A stretch of 64,000 nucleotides of DNA. It comes from Pseudonocardia abyssalis (GTDB taxonomy: Bacteria; Actinomycetota; Actinomycetes; Mycobacteriales; Pseudonocardiaceae). A model generated the notes under the pieces. The model was not told the DNA's origin and did no database searches. It worked only from the letters and a program-made list of their open reading frames with translations. The stretch is taken from contig NZ_JADQDK010000001.1 of assembly GCF_019263705.2 (NCBI RefSeq), positions 2,666,001 through 2,730,000 on the forward strand, written 5' to 3'. Position 1 is the first letter of the stretch. Each line of letters starts with the position of its first letter. Shown here piece after piece: positions 49,329-57,582 of the stretch. The translations under genes were made by a program, and so were the position numbers.

Positions 49329-49585
49329 CCCGGGATCCGCCGGAGACCGGCCGTCGGCGTCCACCCGGGTCAGGGCTGCTGAGCGACGACCGGGGCGACA
49401 CCGGTCGAGGTCTCGTACGGGTTCGCGTACGGCAGCGGCTCGTCGCCACCCGGGGTGACGGTCTCGGAGGATGCCGTCGAGGTCGGTGTCGTCGAGTTCG
49501 GTGTCGTCGAGGTCGGTGTCGTCGAAGCCGCCGTCCTCGGTCTCGGGCCGGGCGGGTGTGGTGGTGTCGATCAGGGCGCGAACCG
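49329..49585. other. Stretch with 15-bp repeats, no gene called
   Basis: Contains three copies plus a partial fourth of a 15-bp unit GTCGAGGTCGGTGTC (49476-49535). Minus-strand frames read either DDTDLDDTELDDTDLD or STTPTSTTPNSTTPT through it; the latter continues to a clean C-terminus (DEPLPYANPYETSTGVAPVV) stopping at 49370, in the same frame as DUF3159 but after its stop codon. It may be the decayed C-terminal tail of another gene. Confidence 0.4.
49476..49535. repeat. 15-bp tandem repeat
   Basis: Units 49476-49490, 49491-49505, 49506-49520 and a divergent 49521-49535; unit GTCGAGGTCGGTGTC with one change in unit 2. Confidence 0.9.
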
Positions 49586-50248
49586 TCAGGCCGTCGGCAC
49601 CAGGCGCCTGCTGCTGCGCCGCCAGGCCCAGACGACGACCAGTGCGGCCAGAATGGTCAGTGGCCACCCCATGGCGAGGCGGGCGACGCCCAGCCAACCG
49701 GTCTCGTCGCTGACGTAGAGCCACTGCTGCACCCCGAACCGGGCACCGGACACCGCCGCCAGTGCGAGCGTGGCGACGTCGTGGGCGCGCAGCACGCGAC
49801 GGTCGGCGCGCCAGCCGTGGGTGTTGCCGTGCACGAGGTTCCAGACGACGCCGGTGAGCGGCCGACGGGCGAGCACCGAGCCGAGCGTGATGACGAACGC
49901 CGCCAGGTACGCCCAGATGCCGACGACGAAGAAGTCCCGCGCCGACCCGGTGATGGCCACGATGGCGATGGCCAGGGCGAGCCCGAGCAGACCGCCGACC
50001 GCCAGGCCGAACTTCTCCCCGCGCAGGAGCCGGTAGCCGGTGACGGCCAGCCCGACGGCGATCGACACGACGATCGTCGCGGTCAGGGGCAGGAAGGAGT
50101 TGGCGGCCACGAAGACGACGACGGGGACGGCGGAGTAGACGAACCCCATCGGGCCACCCATCTGCTCGAGCAGCGCCGTCTGGGGCGCGGCGGCCGGGCC
50201 GCGGGGCTTCTCCCCGGCCGGTCCGTGGTGAGGGTCGGTGGCAGTCAT
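49586..50248 (-). CDS. DUF3159 membrane protein
   Basis: A 220-residue protein with about six membrane helices: PMGFVYSAVPVVVFVAANSF, LTATIVVSIAVGLAVTGYRL, LAVGGLLGLALAIAIVAITG, FFVVGIWAYLAAFVITLGSV, then the marker GVVWNLVHGNTHGWRADRRV and final helices. DUF3159 proteins are actinobacterial membrane proteins of unknown role. ATG 50248 is used although the frame is open to 51256; the upstream extension lacks coding character. Confidence 0.87.
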   Translation of the reverse strand: MTATDPHHGPAGEKPRGPAAAPQTALLEQMGGPMGFVYSAVPVVVFVAANSFLPLTATIVVSIAVGLAVTGYRLLRGEKFGLAVGGLLGLALAIAIVAITGSARDFFVVGIWAYLAAFVITLGSVLARRPLTGVVWNLVHGNTHGWRADRRVLRAHDVATLALAAVSGARFGVQQWLYVSDETGWLGVARLAMGWPLTILAALVVVWAWRRSSRRLVPTA

Positions 50249-50292
50249 GGGTGTCCTCCCGGATCGCGTGGTGTGTGTCTCCAGGGAAGGCC

Positions 50293-50307
50293 GTGCCGTC
50301 GCGGCAC
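50293..50307. promoter_or_regulatory. GTGCCG-N3-CGGCAC palindrome 1
   Basis: GTGCCGTCGCGGCAC, 45 bp before the DUF3159 start. Confidence 0.55.
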
Positions 50308-50341
50308 AGGCAAGCCGCTGTGGTCCGCAGCACAGGGGTTG

Positions 50342-50362
50342 ACCGTGCCGTGACGGCACGGT
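50342..50362. promoter_or_regulatory. GTGCCG-N3-CGGCAC palindrome 2
   Basis: Core GTGCCGTGACGGCAC (50345-50359) extended to perfect 9-bp arms around TGA; 38 bp (centre about 50 bp) beyond palindrome 1. Confidence 0.6.
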
Positions 50363-50774
50363 GTCCCCTTCCGGGCAACCACCACCCCTTGTAGAGGACC
50401 GATGTACAGGAAGTTGAAGCGGCGCCGGCAGCTGTCGAAGGCCCGGCCGGGCGACGGCAGCCGGCTGCAGCGGTTCCGGCTGTGGCACCTGCCGTCCCGC
50501 TCGCTGTTCGCCCTGGAGTCGCCCGACGGGTCCGGGCGTCCGCGCCGCTGGGTGCGCGCGGTCCGTCCGGCCCTCGCCGTCGGGCTCGTGATCTCCGATG
50601 CGGACCCTCGACACAGCGCGCCGTGAGCCCAGGCCGTTGCCGACGACGTCGTGCGTGCCGCTGCGCGGGTCGTCGGTGATGCGCTCGACGATCTCGTGTC
50701 CGGGTGGCACGTGGCCGGGCGGTGGTCGGATCGCACGCCCGGCGCGGTATGACCTGCGCCACTCGGGCTGGAGT
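50363..50774. other. Spacer with possible gene stump
   Basis: No confident gene. A plus-strand 74-residue ORF (50402-50626) contains LQRFRLWHLPSRSLFALESP, which looks like a piece of a larger protein, but no family can be fixed. Confidence 0.3.
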
Positions 50775-50789
50775 GTGCCGCGGCGGCAC
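50775..50789. promoter_or_regulatory. GTGCCG-N3-CGGCAC palindrome 3
   Basis: GTGCCGCGGCGGCAC, 41 bp before the SpoIIM-like gene start; same arms as palindromes 1 and 2. Confidence 0.55.
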
Positions 50790-50830
50790 GGCCCACCGTC
50801 GGCCACATCGACCAGCTCCGAGGAGACACC

Positions 50831-51502
50831 GTGACCAGCGACGTACCCACCACCCGCCCCGACCACCGGACACGACCCCGACGGGTCGTGAACGAACCCC
50901 TCCGGATCATCCGCGACAACCTCGGCGCCTACCTCGTCGTGAACCTGGCCATGTACGGCATCTCGATCGCCGGCGTCGTCACGGCCCTGATCCTCCCCGA
51001 GCTCAACGCCGCGCAGCTCGCCTCCATGCAGGAGGACGGAACCACGGACCTGGTCCTGGCGGTGATCGGCAACGTGTGGTTGTTCGCCCTGGTCATCCTG
51101 GGTGTCAACACGCTCACGGTCGGCGCGCTGGCGATCGTGCTGCCGTCGCTGGTCGTGCCCTTCGCCGGAATCGCCGTGTTCGCCTACCGCGCGTTCGACA
51201 TCGGACTGACCCTCGCCCCGGCCGACCGGACCGGGTGGGTGATCCTCATCCCGCACTCCGTGACCTACGTCATCGAGTTCCAGGCCTACATCCTGCTCGT
51301 CCTCGGCGCCTACCTCCTCGGGAGGTCCTGGCTCCGCCCCGGGTCCGTCGGCGCCCCGAACCGTCGTGCGGGGTACGTCAGCGGGCTACGGCAGATCGGC
51401 TGGCTGAGCCTGCCCGCCCTGGTCCTGTTCGTCATCGGCGCGGTCTACGAGGCGTTCACGCTCCGCTACCTGGTTCCCGTGCTGATCCAGGCCATGGCCT
51501 GA
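50831..51502 (+). CDS. SpoIIM-like (stage II sporulation protein M family) membrane protein
   Basis: A 223-residue protein, GTG start after GAGGAGACACC. About six helices: AYLVVNLAMYGISIAGVVTA, LAVIGNVWLFALVILGVNTL, LVVPFAGIAVFAYRAFDIGL, the conserved IPHSVTYVIEFQAYILLVLG (PHxxxE motif of the SpoIIM/DUF95 family) and the C-terminal helix. Partner and role outside Bacilli are unknown. It shares the GTGCCG-type palindrome with the divergent DUF3159 gene, so both may answer to one regulator. Confidence 0.75.
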   Translation: MTSDVPTTRPDHRTRPRRVVNEPLRIIRDNLGAYLVVNLAMYGISIAGVVTALILPELNAAQLASMQEDGTTDLVLAVIGNVWLFALVILGVNTLTVGALAIVLPSLVVPFAGIAVFAYRAFDIGLTLAPADRTGWVILIPHSVTYVIEFQAYILLVLGAYLLGRSWLRPGSVGAPNRRAGYVSGLRQIGWLSLPALVLFVIGAVYEAFTLRYLVPVLIQAMA

Positions 51503-52131
51503 GCCGCGACCCGGGACGCCGACGGCGCCGGAGGCATCCCGCTGACCTGATCGGGGAGGACGCCGCCCAGGTCGCCGGCGCCCAGCGTCAGCCGGTGCGC
51601 ATCGGGATCGACCGGCCCGCCGGCTCCGCTCCGGGCGGGTATCGCCGCGAGTCCGCTCGACCGCGGCGGCCACGACGTCGTGTTCGTCGACGACGAGTAC
51701 GCCGTGCGGTCATCAGCGGGCCGGCCACCGGCTGAGCCGGTGTCAGAACGGCACGGATGCCGTGTGCGCGGCGACGACCGCCGCGCCGACCCGCGCGATC
51801 GCCCGGCGCAGCCGCCCGGCCCGGCGTGCCGCCGGCTCGGTGCCGGATCGCCGACGTCCGAGCAGGGACCGGGTCGTGCGGAGCGATGTGGACGTCGAGA
51901 TCATCGGGGATCCTCGGCTCGGAGGTCGGCAGGACGACGCGCCACATCGGAGGGCCGCGGGCCACTCAGAGGATGTGGAGGTCCTGACGACAGAGCCGGT
52001 CGTCGATGGACAGCTGGTCCATCGCGAGCAGGCACACACAGAACGTGTGCGCCATCCACGACGCTCCGGCGGTCATGGAGCCAGTGGACCACCCCGGAGC
52101 CGGTGAGCGCAACGCCGCGCAGGGCCCGCGG
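51503..52131. other. Gene-free stretch, probably decayed
   Basis: About 630 bp without a recognisable gene. Short frames such as RQPVRIGIDRPAGSAPGG and GGHDVVFVDDEYAVR look coding-like but have no continuation; probable debris. Confidence 0.35.
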
Positions 52132-52995
52132 CTACCCCCCGAACTCGAGAACCGGCAGGCCGCCGACCCCCGGCTCCACCACGAACAGGGCCCCCGCCCC
52201 GGGCTGGGCCGACCGGGCATCCGCGTCGAGCCCGTGCGCGGAGGTGGTGACGTGCAGCGAGCCGAGGTCCGGTCCACCGAACGCGCACGCCGTGACCTGC
52301 GTGACCGGCAGCCGCACCACGGTGTCGAGGACCCCGTCGGGGGTGTAGCGGTGCACGGCGGACCCGCCCCACAGCGCCACCCAGATCCCGCCGTCGGCGT
52401 CGACGGTGAGCCCGTCGGGGAGGCCCGCGCCGTCCGGGATCCGCGCCACGGTCCGCCGGGCGAAGGGGTCGCCGCCGGGGTCGAACGCGTCGATCCGCCG
52501 GGTGGGGGTGTCGACGTGGTAGGCCTCCCGCCCGTCGGGGGCGACGCCGAACCCGTTGGCGATCGTCAGGCCGGTGAGGACCCGCCGGACCGTCAGGTCC
52601 GGGTCCAGCCGGTAGAGCTCCCCCGCACCCGGACGCCCGTCGTCGGCCATGGACCCGCACCAGAAGGCCCCGTCGGGGGTGCAACCGCCGTCGTTCATCC
52701 GCACGTCCGGCCCGTCCCAGAGGTCCCCGAGCCGGCGTTCGACGCGCAGGTCGGCGTCGAGCAGGACGAACCCGCGCCGGTCGGCGAGCACCGTCCCGCC
52801 ACCCACCCGGGGCCGGAACGCCGCGGCGACCTCGCCCACCCGGGTGCGGCGGACCTCGTCGCCGTCGAGCTCGAGGATGTCACCGGCGTGCAGGTCGACC
52901 CACCGGATCCCCCGGTAGGAGCGGTGCCACACCGGGCCCTCCCCGTGCCCGGCGACGGGCCCCGTCACGGGGATCGCGACCAGCTCACGCACCAT
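52132..52995 (-). CDS. SMP-30/gluconolactonase-family protein
   Basis: A 287-residue six-bladed beta-propeller: GPVAGHGEGPVWHRSYRGIR (metal Glu), RMNDGGCTPDGAFWCGSM (Asn ligand), TGLTIANGFGVAPDGREAYH (Asn ligand) and GLPDGLTVDADGGIWVALWG (Asp ligand). Family members hydrolyse sugar lactones with a divalent metal. It might feed the gluconokinase-like enzyme at 31220-31696, but they are far apart. Confidence 0.88.
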   Translation of the reverse strand: MVRELVAIPVTGPVAGHGEGPVWHRSYRGIRWVDLHAGDILELDGDEVRRTRVGEVAAAFRPRVGGGTVLADRRGFVLLDADLRVERRLGDLWDGPDVRMNDGGCTPDGAFWCGSMADDGRPGAGELYRLDPDLTVRRVLTGLTIANGFGVAPDGREAYHVDTPTRRIDAFDPGGDPFARRTVARIPDGAGLPDGLTVDADGGIWVALWGGSAVHRYTPDGVLDTVVRLPVTQVTACAFGGPDLGSLHVTTSAHGLDADARSAQPGAGALFVVEPGVGGLPVLEFGG

Positions 52996-53204
52996 GACCG
53001 GGCCGTCCCGCCGCGCCGTGTCCCCGGACCGTCATGCGACCGAGCCTAGGGACCGGGGCCGTCGCGTCGCGCCCGCGCCGCGCGGGCGACGACGGCGGGC
53101 GGGCCCGGTCGTCGGGTGTGGCGGGGCGCCACAGCCGTTCGACCCGGCCGTCGACGACCAGCGCGTCGCCGCCCATCTGACGGGTGTCCTGCACGGGCCG
53201 GTGC
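52996..53204. other. Short gene-free stretch
   Basis: No gene recognised; may contain earlier, degraded parts of the acyl-CoA dehydrogenase that follows. Confidence 0.3.
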
Positions 53205-53387
53205 AGCGTCGCCCCGAGTCGCCGCGCAGGCCGTGCTCGCCGTCCAGGTGCACGGCGGGCGGGCCACACGAAGGAGCTCCCCATCGAGCGGATCTACCGC
53301 GACGTCCGGCTGCTGCGGCTCCAGGAGGACACGAGCGAGATCCGGCGGATGATCACCGGGGGCGGGCCGGCGGATGCGGCCAGCTAG
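53205..53387 (+). pseudogene. Acyl-CoA dehydrogenase C-terminal stump
   Basis: Reads AQAVLAVQVHGGR in one frame and, after a small deletion, TKELPIERIYRDVRLLRLQE then DTSEIRRMITGG in the next. The expected continuous sequence is QVHGGxGYTKELPIERIYRD, so the Gly-Tyr site at the joint carries a frameshift. N-terminal 300 residues are missing. Ends four bases into the convergent CDF gene. Confidence 0.85.
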
Positions 53388-54292
53388 TGGCAGTGGTCCT
53401 CGTGGTCGACGTGGTCGTCCTGCTCGATCTGCAGGGTGCTGTGGTCGAGGCCGAACCGTTCGCGCAGCACGCCCGCGGCGGCGTCGAGCACCGATGCCTC
53501 GCCGCAGCGCACGTGCACCGCGTCGTCGACGACCAGGTGCGCCGACACCGACGGCCGCCGGTCGTTGATCGACCAGACGTGCAGCTCGTGCACGTCGCGG
53601 ACGCCGGGGACCTCGAGCAGCGCGTTCTGGACGTCGGCGGTGTCGATCCCGCGCGGCGCCCCCTCCAGCAGGACGTGCCCGACCTCGCGGAGCAGCCCGA
53701 CGGTGCGGGGCAGGATCAGCGCGACGATGAACAGCGAGGCCACCGTGTCGGCGTAGGGCCAGCCGGTGAGCAGCAGCACCACGGCCGCGGCGAGCACGCC
53801 GACCGAGCCGAGCGCGTCGCCCAGCACGTGCAGCATCGCGCCGCGCATGTTCATGTTGCGGCGGTCGCCCCCCGAGAGCACGAACAGCGAGACGAGGTTG
53901 CCGACCAGCCCGAGCGCCCCGACGATCAGCAGCGGCAGCCCCGGCACGTCCGCCGGTTCGATGAGCCGCCCGATGCCCTCCACCGCCACCCAGACGACGA
54001 CGGCCACCAGCGTGATGGCGTTGACGCCCGCGACCAGCACCTCGACCCGGCCCAGCCCGAACGTGCGGCGGGCGTTCGCGGGACGCTGGGCGAGGATCGA
54101 GGCGACGAACGCGGCCGCGAGCGCGCCCGCGTCGGTGAGCAGGTGCCCGAGGTCGGCGAGCAGTGCGAGCGACCCGGCGACGACGGCCCCGACCGCCCCG
54201 ACGACGGCCGTGAGCAGCGTGACGCCGAGGGCGATGGCGAGGCGTCGGCGATCCGTGTCGGCGGAGTGCCCGTGCCCGTGACCCTGACCCAT
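53384..54292 (-). CDS. Cation diffusion facilitator (CzcD/ZitB-like)
   Basis: A 302-residue CDF protein. His-rich ends (GHGHGH at 3-8, DDHVDHEDHCH at the C-terminus) bind metal. Six helices: LAIALGVTLLTAVVGAVGAV, then SLALLADLGHLLTDAGAL (HxxxD, first site), NAITLVAVVVWVAVEGIGRL, MLHVLGDALGSVGVLAAAVV (HxxxD, second half site). It exports Zn2+, Co2+ or Cd2+ in exchange for H+. The imperfect palindrome 16 bp upstream suggests metal control. Confidence 0.92.
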   Translation of the reverse strand: MGQGHGHGHSADTDRRRLAIALGVTLLTAVVGAVGAVVAGSLALLADLGHLLTDAGALAAAFVASILAQRPANARRTFGLGRVEVLVAGVNAITLVAVVVWVAVEGIGRLIEPADVPGLPLLIVGALGLVGNLVSLFVLSGGDRRNMNMRGAMLHVLGDALGSVGVLAAAVVLLLTGWPYADTVASLFIVALILPRTVGLLREVGHVLLEGAPRGIDTADVQNALLEVPGVRDVHELHVWSINDRRPSVSAHLVVDDAVHVRCGEASVLDAAAGVLRERFGLDHSTLQIEQDDHVDHEDHCH

Positions 54293-54307
54293 GCCGACAC
54301 CGTACTC

Positions 54308-54323
54308 ATGCGCATCTGTGCAT
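54308..54323. promoter_or_regulatory. ArsR/SmtB-type metal operator candidate
   Basis: ATGCGCATCTGTGCAT: arms ATGCGCA and TGTGCAT around TC, one mismatch. This is the usual look of operators for ArsR/SmtB sensors. It lies in the 38-bp gap between cobF and the CDF gene, 16 bp before the start. Confidence 0.5.
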
Positions 54324-54330
54324 GTCTACC

Positions 54331-55092
54331 TCACCCGAGGGGGAGGCGGCGCCGCAGCAGGTAGGTGTCCATGATCCAGCCCTTGCGCTCCCGGTGCTCC
54401 GCGAACACCCGCACGATCTCGTCCTTCACCGCGTGCAGGTCGCCACGGACGAGCACCTCGTCGGGCGTGCCGAGGTAGGCGCCCCAGTAGATGTCGAGGT
54501 CGCGGTCGGGCAGGGCGGCGAACGCGTTGCGCGCGTCGAGCATGACCACCACGTCGTCGACGTCGTCGGGCATGCCGCCCGCGGCGAGCCGGCGCCCCGT
54601 CGTGACCAGGAACGGTGACCCGACGCGGTTGAGGATCAGCCGGTGCCGCGCCGCGAGCACCTGCACGCTGCTGATCCCGGGGATCGACACGATCTCGACC
54701 GGCGTGCGCGCGGCGATGCTCTCCAGGATGCGCAGCGTGCCGTCGTAGAGCGCGGGGTCGCCCCACACCAGGAAGCCGCCGACGCCACCGTCGGGCAGCT
54801 CGCTCTCGATCATCTCGGCGTACACGGCCTCGCGGCGGCCCTGCCAGTCGACGACCGCGTCCGCGTAGGCGGTGGCCCGGCGGTCCCGGGGCGGATCGGG
54901 CGCGACGACGACCCGGTGCCGGCGGGTGGCGTGCCGGGCCAGCAGCTCGGCCCGCAGGCCCGCGAGATCGGACTTCGCCTCGCCCTTGTCGATCGTGAAG
55001 AACACGTCGACGCGGTTCATGGCCGTGATCGCGGCCAGGGTGAGGTGCTCGGGATCGCCCGCACCGATGCCGATCACGTAGACGGTGCGCAC
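54331..55092 (-). CDS. cobF: Precorrin-6A synthase (deacetylating)
   Basis: A 253-residue SAM-dependent methyltransferase of the cobalamin pathway (aerobic route): YVIGIGAGDPEHLTLAAITA at the start, FTIDKGEAKSDL, FLVWGDPALYDGTLRILESI (GDP motif) and IVSIPGISSVQVLAARHRLI. It methylates C-1 of precorrin-5 and removes the acetyl group. GTG 55092 (VRTVYVIGIG) is chosen. Overlaps cobK by 19 bp. CobF is typical of the oxygen-dependent route. Confidence 0.93.
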   Translation of the reverse strand: MRTVYVIGIGAGDPEHLTLAAITAMNRVDVFFTIDKGEAKSDLAGLRAELLARHATRRHRVVVAPDPPRDRRATAYADAVVDWQGRREAVYAEMIESELPDGGVGGFLVWGDPALYDGTLRILESIAARTPVEIVSIPGISSVQVLAARHRLILNRVGSPFLVTTGRRLAAGGMPDDVDDVVVMLDARNAFAALPDRDLDIYWGAYLGTPDEVLVRGDLHAVKDEIVRVFAEHRERKGWIMDTYLLRRRLPLG

Positions 55093-55823
55093 CCGGCGAC
55101 CGTATCCCGGACCCAGCCGGTGGCCCCCGCCACGGTGTCGACCATCTCCACCCCGGGCGGAACGGGCGGGCGGGCGACGAGGAGCACCGGCACCCCCTCC
55201 GCCCGGGCCGCCTCCAACTTGCCCGCCGGCCCCCCACTGTCCTTCGTGACCAGCACGTCGATCGCGTGGGTGCGCAGGAGGTCGCGCTCGTCCTCGACGG
55301 TGAAGGGGCCTCGGGCGAGCAGCACCTGCATCCGGCGCGGGGCGGGCGGCTCCGGTGCGTCGATCGAGCGCACCAGGAACCACCGGTCCGACGCGGCGAA
55401 CGCGGCCAGCCCGCCCCGCCCCGTCGTCAGGAAGGCGCGCTCCCCCAGGGCCGGGAGCGCGGCCGCGGCGGCGTCGAGCGAGTCGACGACGGTCCACCCC
55501 GGCTCCGGCGTCCACCCGGGGCGGCGGAGCACGAGCAGCGGCACCCCGGCCGCTGCCGTCGCCGCCGCCGCGTTCGCACTCATCCGCGCGGCGAACGGAT
55601 GGGTGGCGTCGACGACGGCGACGACCCCGCGCTCCCGCAACCACGCCGCGAGCGCCCCAGCCCCCCCGAACCCCCCGACCCGCACCTCCCCCGGCGGGAG
55701 CAGCGGCTCCCGCACCCGCCCGGCCAGCGAGGACACGATCCGCACCCCCGACTCCTCGACCAGCCCCGCGGCCAGCCGCCGGGCCTCGGCGGTCCCGCCG
55801 AGGACGAGCACACTCCGGTCCAC
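55074..55823 (-). CDS. cobK: Precorrin-6A reductase
   Basis: A 249-residue protein: NADPH site VLVLGGTAEARRLAAGLVE, VVDATHPFAARMSANAAA (the THPFA motif), RPGWTPEPGWTVVDSLDAAA, TTGRGGLAAFA and DVLVTKDSGGPAGKLEAARA (TKxSG...GxxK motif). It reduces precorrin-6A to precorrin-6B. GTG 55823 gives family length; the frame is open to 55880. Forms an operon with cobF and perhaps the CDF exporter. Confidence 0.93.
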   Translation of the reverse strand: MDRSVLVLGGTAEARRLAAGLVEESGVRIVSSLAGRVREPLLPPGEVRVGGFGGAGALAAWLRERGVVAVVDATHPFAARMSANAAAATAAAGVPLLVLRRPGWTPEPGWTVVDSLDAAAAALPALGERAFLTTGRGGLAAFAASDRWFLVRSIDAPEPPAPRRMQVLLARGPFTVEDERDLLRTHAIDVLVTKDSGGPAGKLEAARAEGVPVLLVARPPVPPGVEMVDTVAGATGWVRDTVAGCAPST

Positions 55824-55941
55824 CGCCCCATCCTCACCGGTCGCGCCCCGTCGATGGACGGCGACCCGCCCGGACGCCACGAGTGGTCACCCGACGACGA
55901 GTGCCGACATGATGACCGCCGAACCCACCCCAGGAGGACCA

Positions 55942-56427
55942 GTGACGCTGTCCAGCGGCGACCGCATTCCCGACACGACCCTCATGACGATGACCCCCGA
56001 CGGCCCGGCCCCGGTCAGCAGCACGGACGCACTCGGGACCGGCACCGTCGTGCTGTTCGCCGTCCCCGGCGCGTTCACGCCCTCCTGCTCCGACCACCAT
56101 CTCCCCGGCTACGTCCTGCGTGCCGACGAGCTGCGGGCCAAGGGCGTCGACACCGTCGCGTGCATCGCCGTCAACGACGCGTTCGTGCTCGGTGCCTGGG
56201 GCGAGTCGGTCGGCAACGACGGCAAGGTCCTGATGCTCGGTGACGGCAACGGGGAGTTCGCCGCCGCCGCCGGGCTGGAGCTCGACGGCAGCGCCTTCGG
56301 CCTCGGTACCCGCTCGCAGCGCTACGCCGCGATCCTGCGCGACGGCGTCGTCAGCGACCTGTTCGTCGAGTCCGTGCCGACCGAGGTGACCGGCAGCTCC
56401 GTCGAGTCGGTGCTCGAGAAGCTCTGA
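55942..56427 (+). CDS. Peroxiredoxin (Prx5/AhpE-group redoxin)
   Basis: A 161-residue peroxiredoxin; GTG 55942 follows CAGGAGGACC. The peroxidatic Cys is in VPGAFTPSCSDHHLPGYVLR, with IAVNDAFVLGAWGES, MLGDGNGEFAAAAGLELD and GTRSQRYAAILRDG, as in the PRX5/type-II group. A second Cys (TVACIAVND) could resolve. It reduces H2O2 and alkyl hydroperoxides. Divergent from cobK. Confidence 0.92.
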   Translation: MTLSSGDRIPDTTLMTMTPDGPAPVSSTDALGTGTVVLFAVPGAFTPSCSDHHLPGYVLRADELRAKGVDTVACIAVNDAFVLGAWGESVGNDGKVLMLGDGNGEFAAAAGLELDGSAFGLGTRSQRYAAILRDGVVSDLFVESVPTEVTGSSVESVLEKL

Positions 56428-56439
56428 CCCGGGGTCAGA

Positions 56440-56800
56440 CCTCAGCACCGTGACGGTGGCCGTGGTGCCGTCGACCTCGATCAGGGCGCCGTCCGGGATC
56501 CCGGGCGGTTGCCCCGGTGGCCGAGACGGCGCACGGGACTCCCAGCTCCCGGCTGACGATCGCGGCGTGCGAGAGACAGCGCCCCGACGTCGACGACGAC
56601 GGCGCCCGCCGCGACGAACAGCGGCGCCCACGACGGGTCGGTGATCGGCGCGACCAGGATCTCACCGGGCTCCAGCGCCGACGGGCCGTCGGGGTCGGTG
56701 AGCACCCTGGCCTTCCCGCGACACGCCTGGATGACCTCACCCGCGACGGCCGCGGTGCGGACGCGGTTCGGGCGGCGCCTCCACTCCGCGAGCGGCGGCA
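56440..56800 (-). pseudogene. PEP-utilising swivelling-domain stump, frameshifted
   Basis: Three frames must be joined: GEVIQACRGKARVLTDPDGP and SALEPGEILVAPITDPSWAP through VVVDVGA; then LSHAAIVSRELGVPCAVSAT; then GIPDGALIEVDGTTATVTVL with the stop. Together this is the phosphohistidine domain at the C-terminus of a pyruvate-water-dikinase-type protein. Two frameshifts and loss of the rest of the gene. Confidence 0.8.
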
Positions 56801-56816
56801 CCTCGCCGGCCACGAC

Positions 56817-57096
56817 GAACGGCGGCTCGGGCGGGCTCGTCAGCCACGCCGCCTTCGTCGCCCGCGGCCGGGGCATCCCGGCGGTCGTCGGGGCGCAGGA
56901 CCTCACCGTCGGCCCCGCCGACGTCCGCGACGCCGACGGAACCGTGCTGTTCCGCGCGGGCGACACCGTCACGATCGACGGCACCACCGGCCGGGTCTGG
57001 CTCGGCGGGGTGGGCGGGAGCGACACCGGTGCGGCCACGGACGAGCAGATCCTGGCCCGCTACCTGCCGGAGCTCGCCGTGCTCATCGGACGGTGA
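56817..57096 (+). pseudogene. Second PEP-utilising swivelling-domain stump
   Basis: Plus strand reads GGLVSHAAFVARGRGIPAVV then GAQDLTVGPADV and GDTVTIDGTTGRVWLGGVGG, the phosphohistidine domain of a PPDK-type protein, to a proper C-terminus (YLPELAVLIGR). Upstream is non-homologous. Lies back-to-back with the minus-strand stump. Confidence 0.78.
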
Positions 57097-57294
57097 TCAC
57101 CTGCAGTGGCCGGCGGGTGTCACCGGCGACGCCGCACGCCCGGCCCCGCCGATCACGGCCCGCGACCGGCGCGCCGCGACCACGAGCAGCCCGGCGAGCA
57201 CGGCGCCCGCCGCGTTGAGCAGCGCGTCCACCGGCGAGACGACCCGGCCCAGCGGCAGCAGCCACTGCAGCAGCTCGATCGCCGCGCCGGCCAC
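57097..57294 (-). pseudogene. VanZ-family C-terminal stump
   Basis: Reads AGAAIELLQWLLPLGRVVSP then VDALLNAAGAVLAGLLVVAA, the last two helices of a VanZ-like membrane protein; first half missing. The frame upstream degrades after DELGVVAGFVAS. Confidence 0.65.
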
Positions 57295-57582
57295 GAGGCC
57301 ACGAACCCGGCCACGACGCCGAGCTCGTCATGCGGATCACCGCGGCGCAGGGCACGGGGGTGCTCGTCGACGAGGTGGAGCCCGCCGACCTGTGGGCCAT
57401 GCCGATCGCGGTGGCGGGGACGTGGGCGCAGGGCGGGATCGTCCACACCGCGAGCCGCGGCGACGACGCCGCGGAGCACGAGCGCCACCGGACCGCGCCG
57501 GCGCCGTCGGTGCGACGGGCGTTCTGCCGCCGAGGCCCACCCCGCCCGATCGCAGTCTCATCACGCGACGTCGGGTGCACCG
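57295..57582. other. Gene-free stretch before activator
   Basis: No gene recognised, though one plus frame (VLVDEVEPADLWAMPIAVAG) looks coding-like. Should hold the promoter of the activator gene. Confidence 0.3.

Noticed and set aside
50402..50626. 74-residue plus-strand ORF as a real gene
   Set aside because: No ribosome-binding site, no continuation after the coding-like LQRFRLWH segment; kept only as a possible stump.
46707..50873. 1388-residue minus-strand ORF
   Set aside because: Runs antisense through the GGDEF-EAL and HNH-like genes; composition is Arg/Pro/Gly-rich without motifs. A high-GC shadow frame.
54331..55823. Cobalamin riboswitch near cobF/cobK
   Set aside because: No B12-box-like sequence or long structured leader is visible upstream of cobK; the gap to the divergent peroxiredoxin gene is only about 120 bp.
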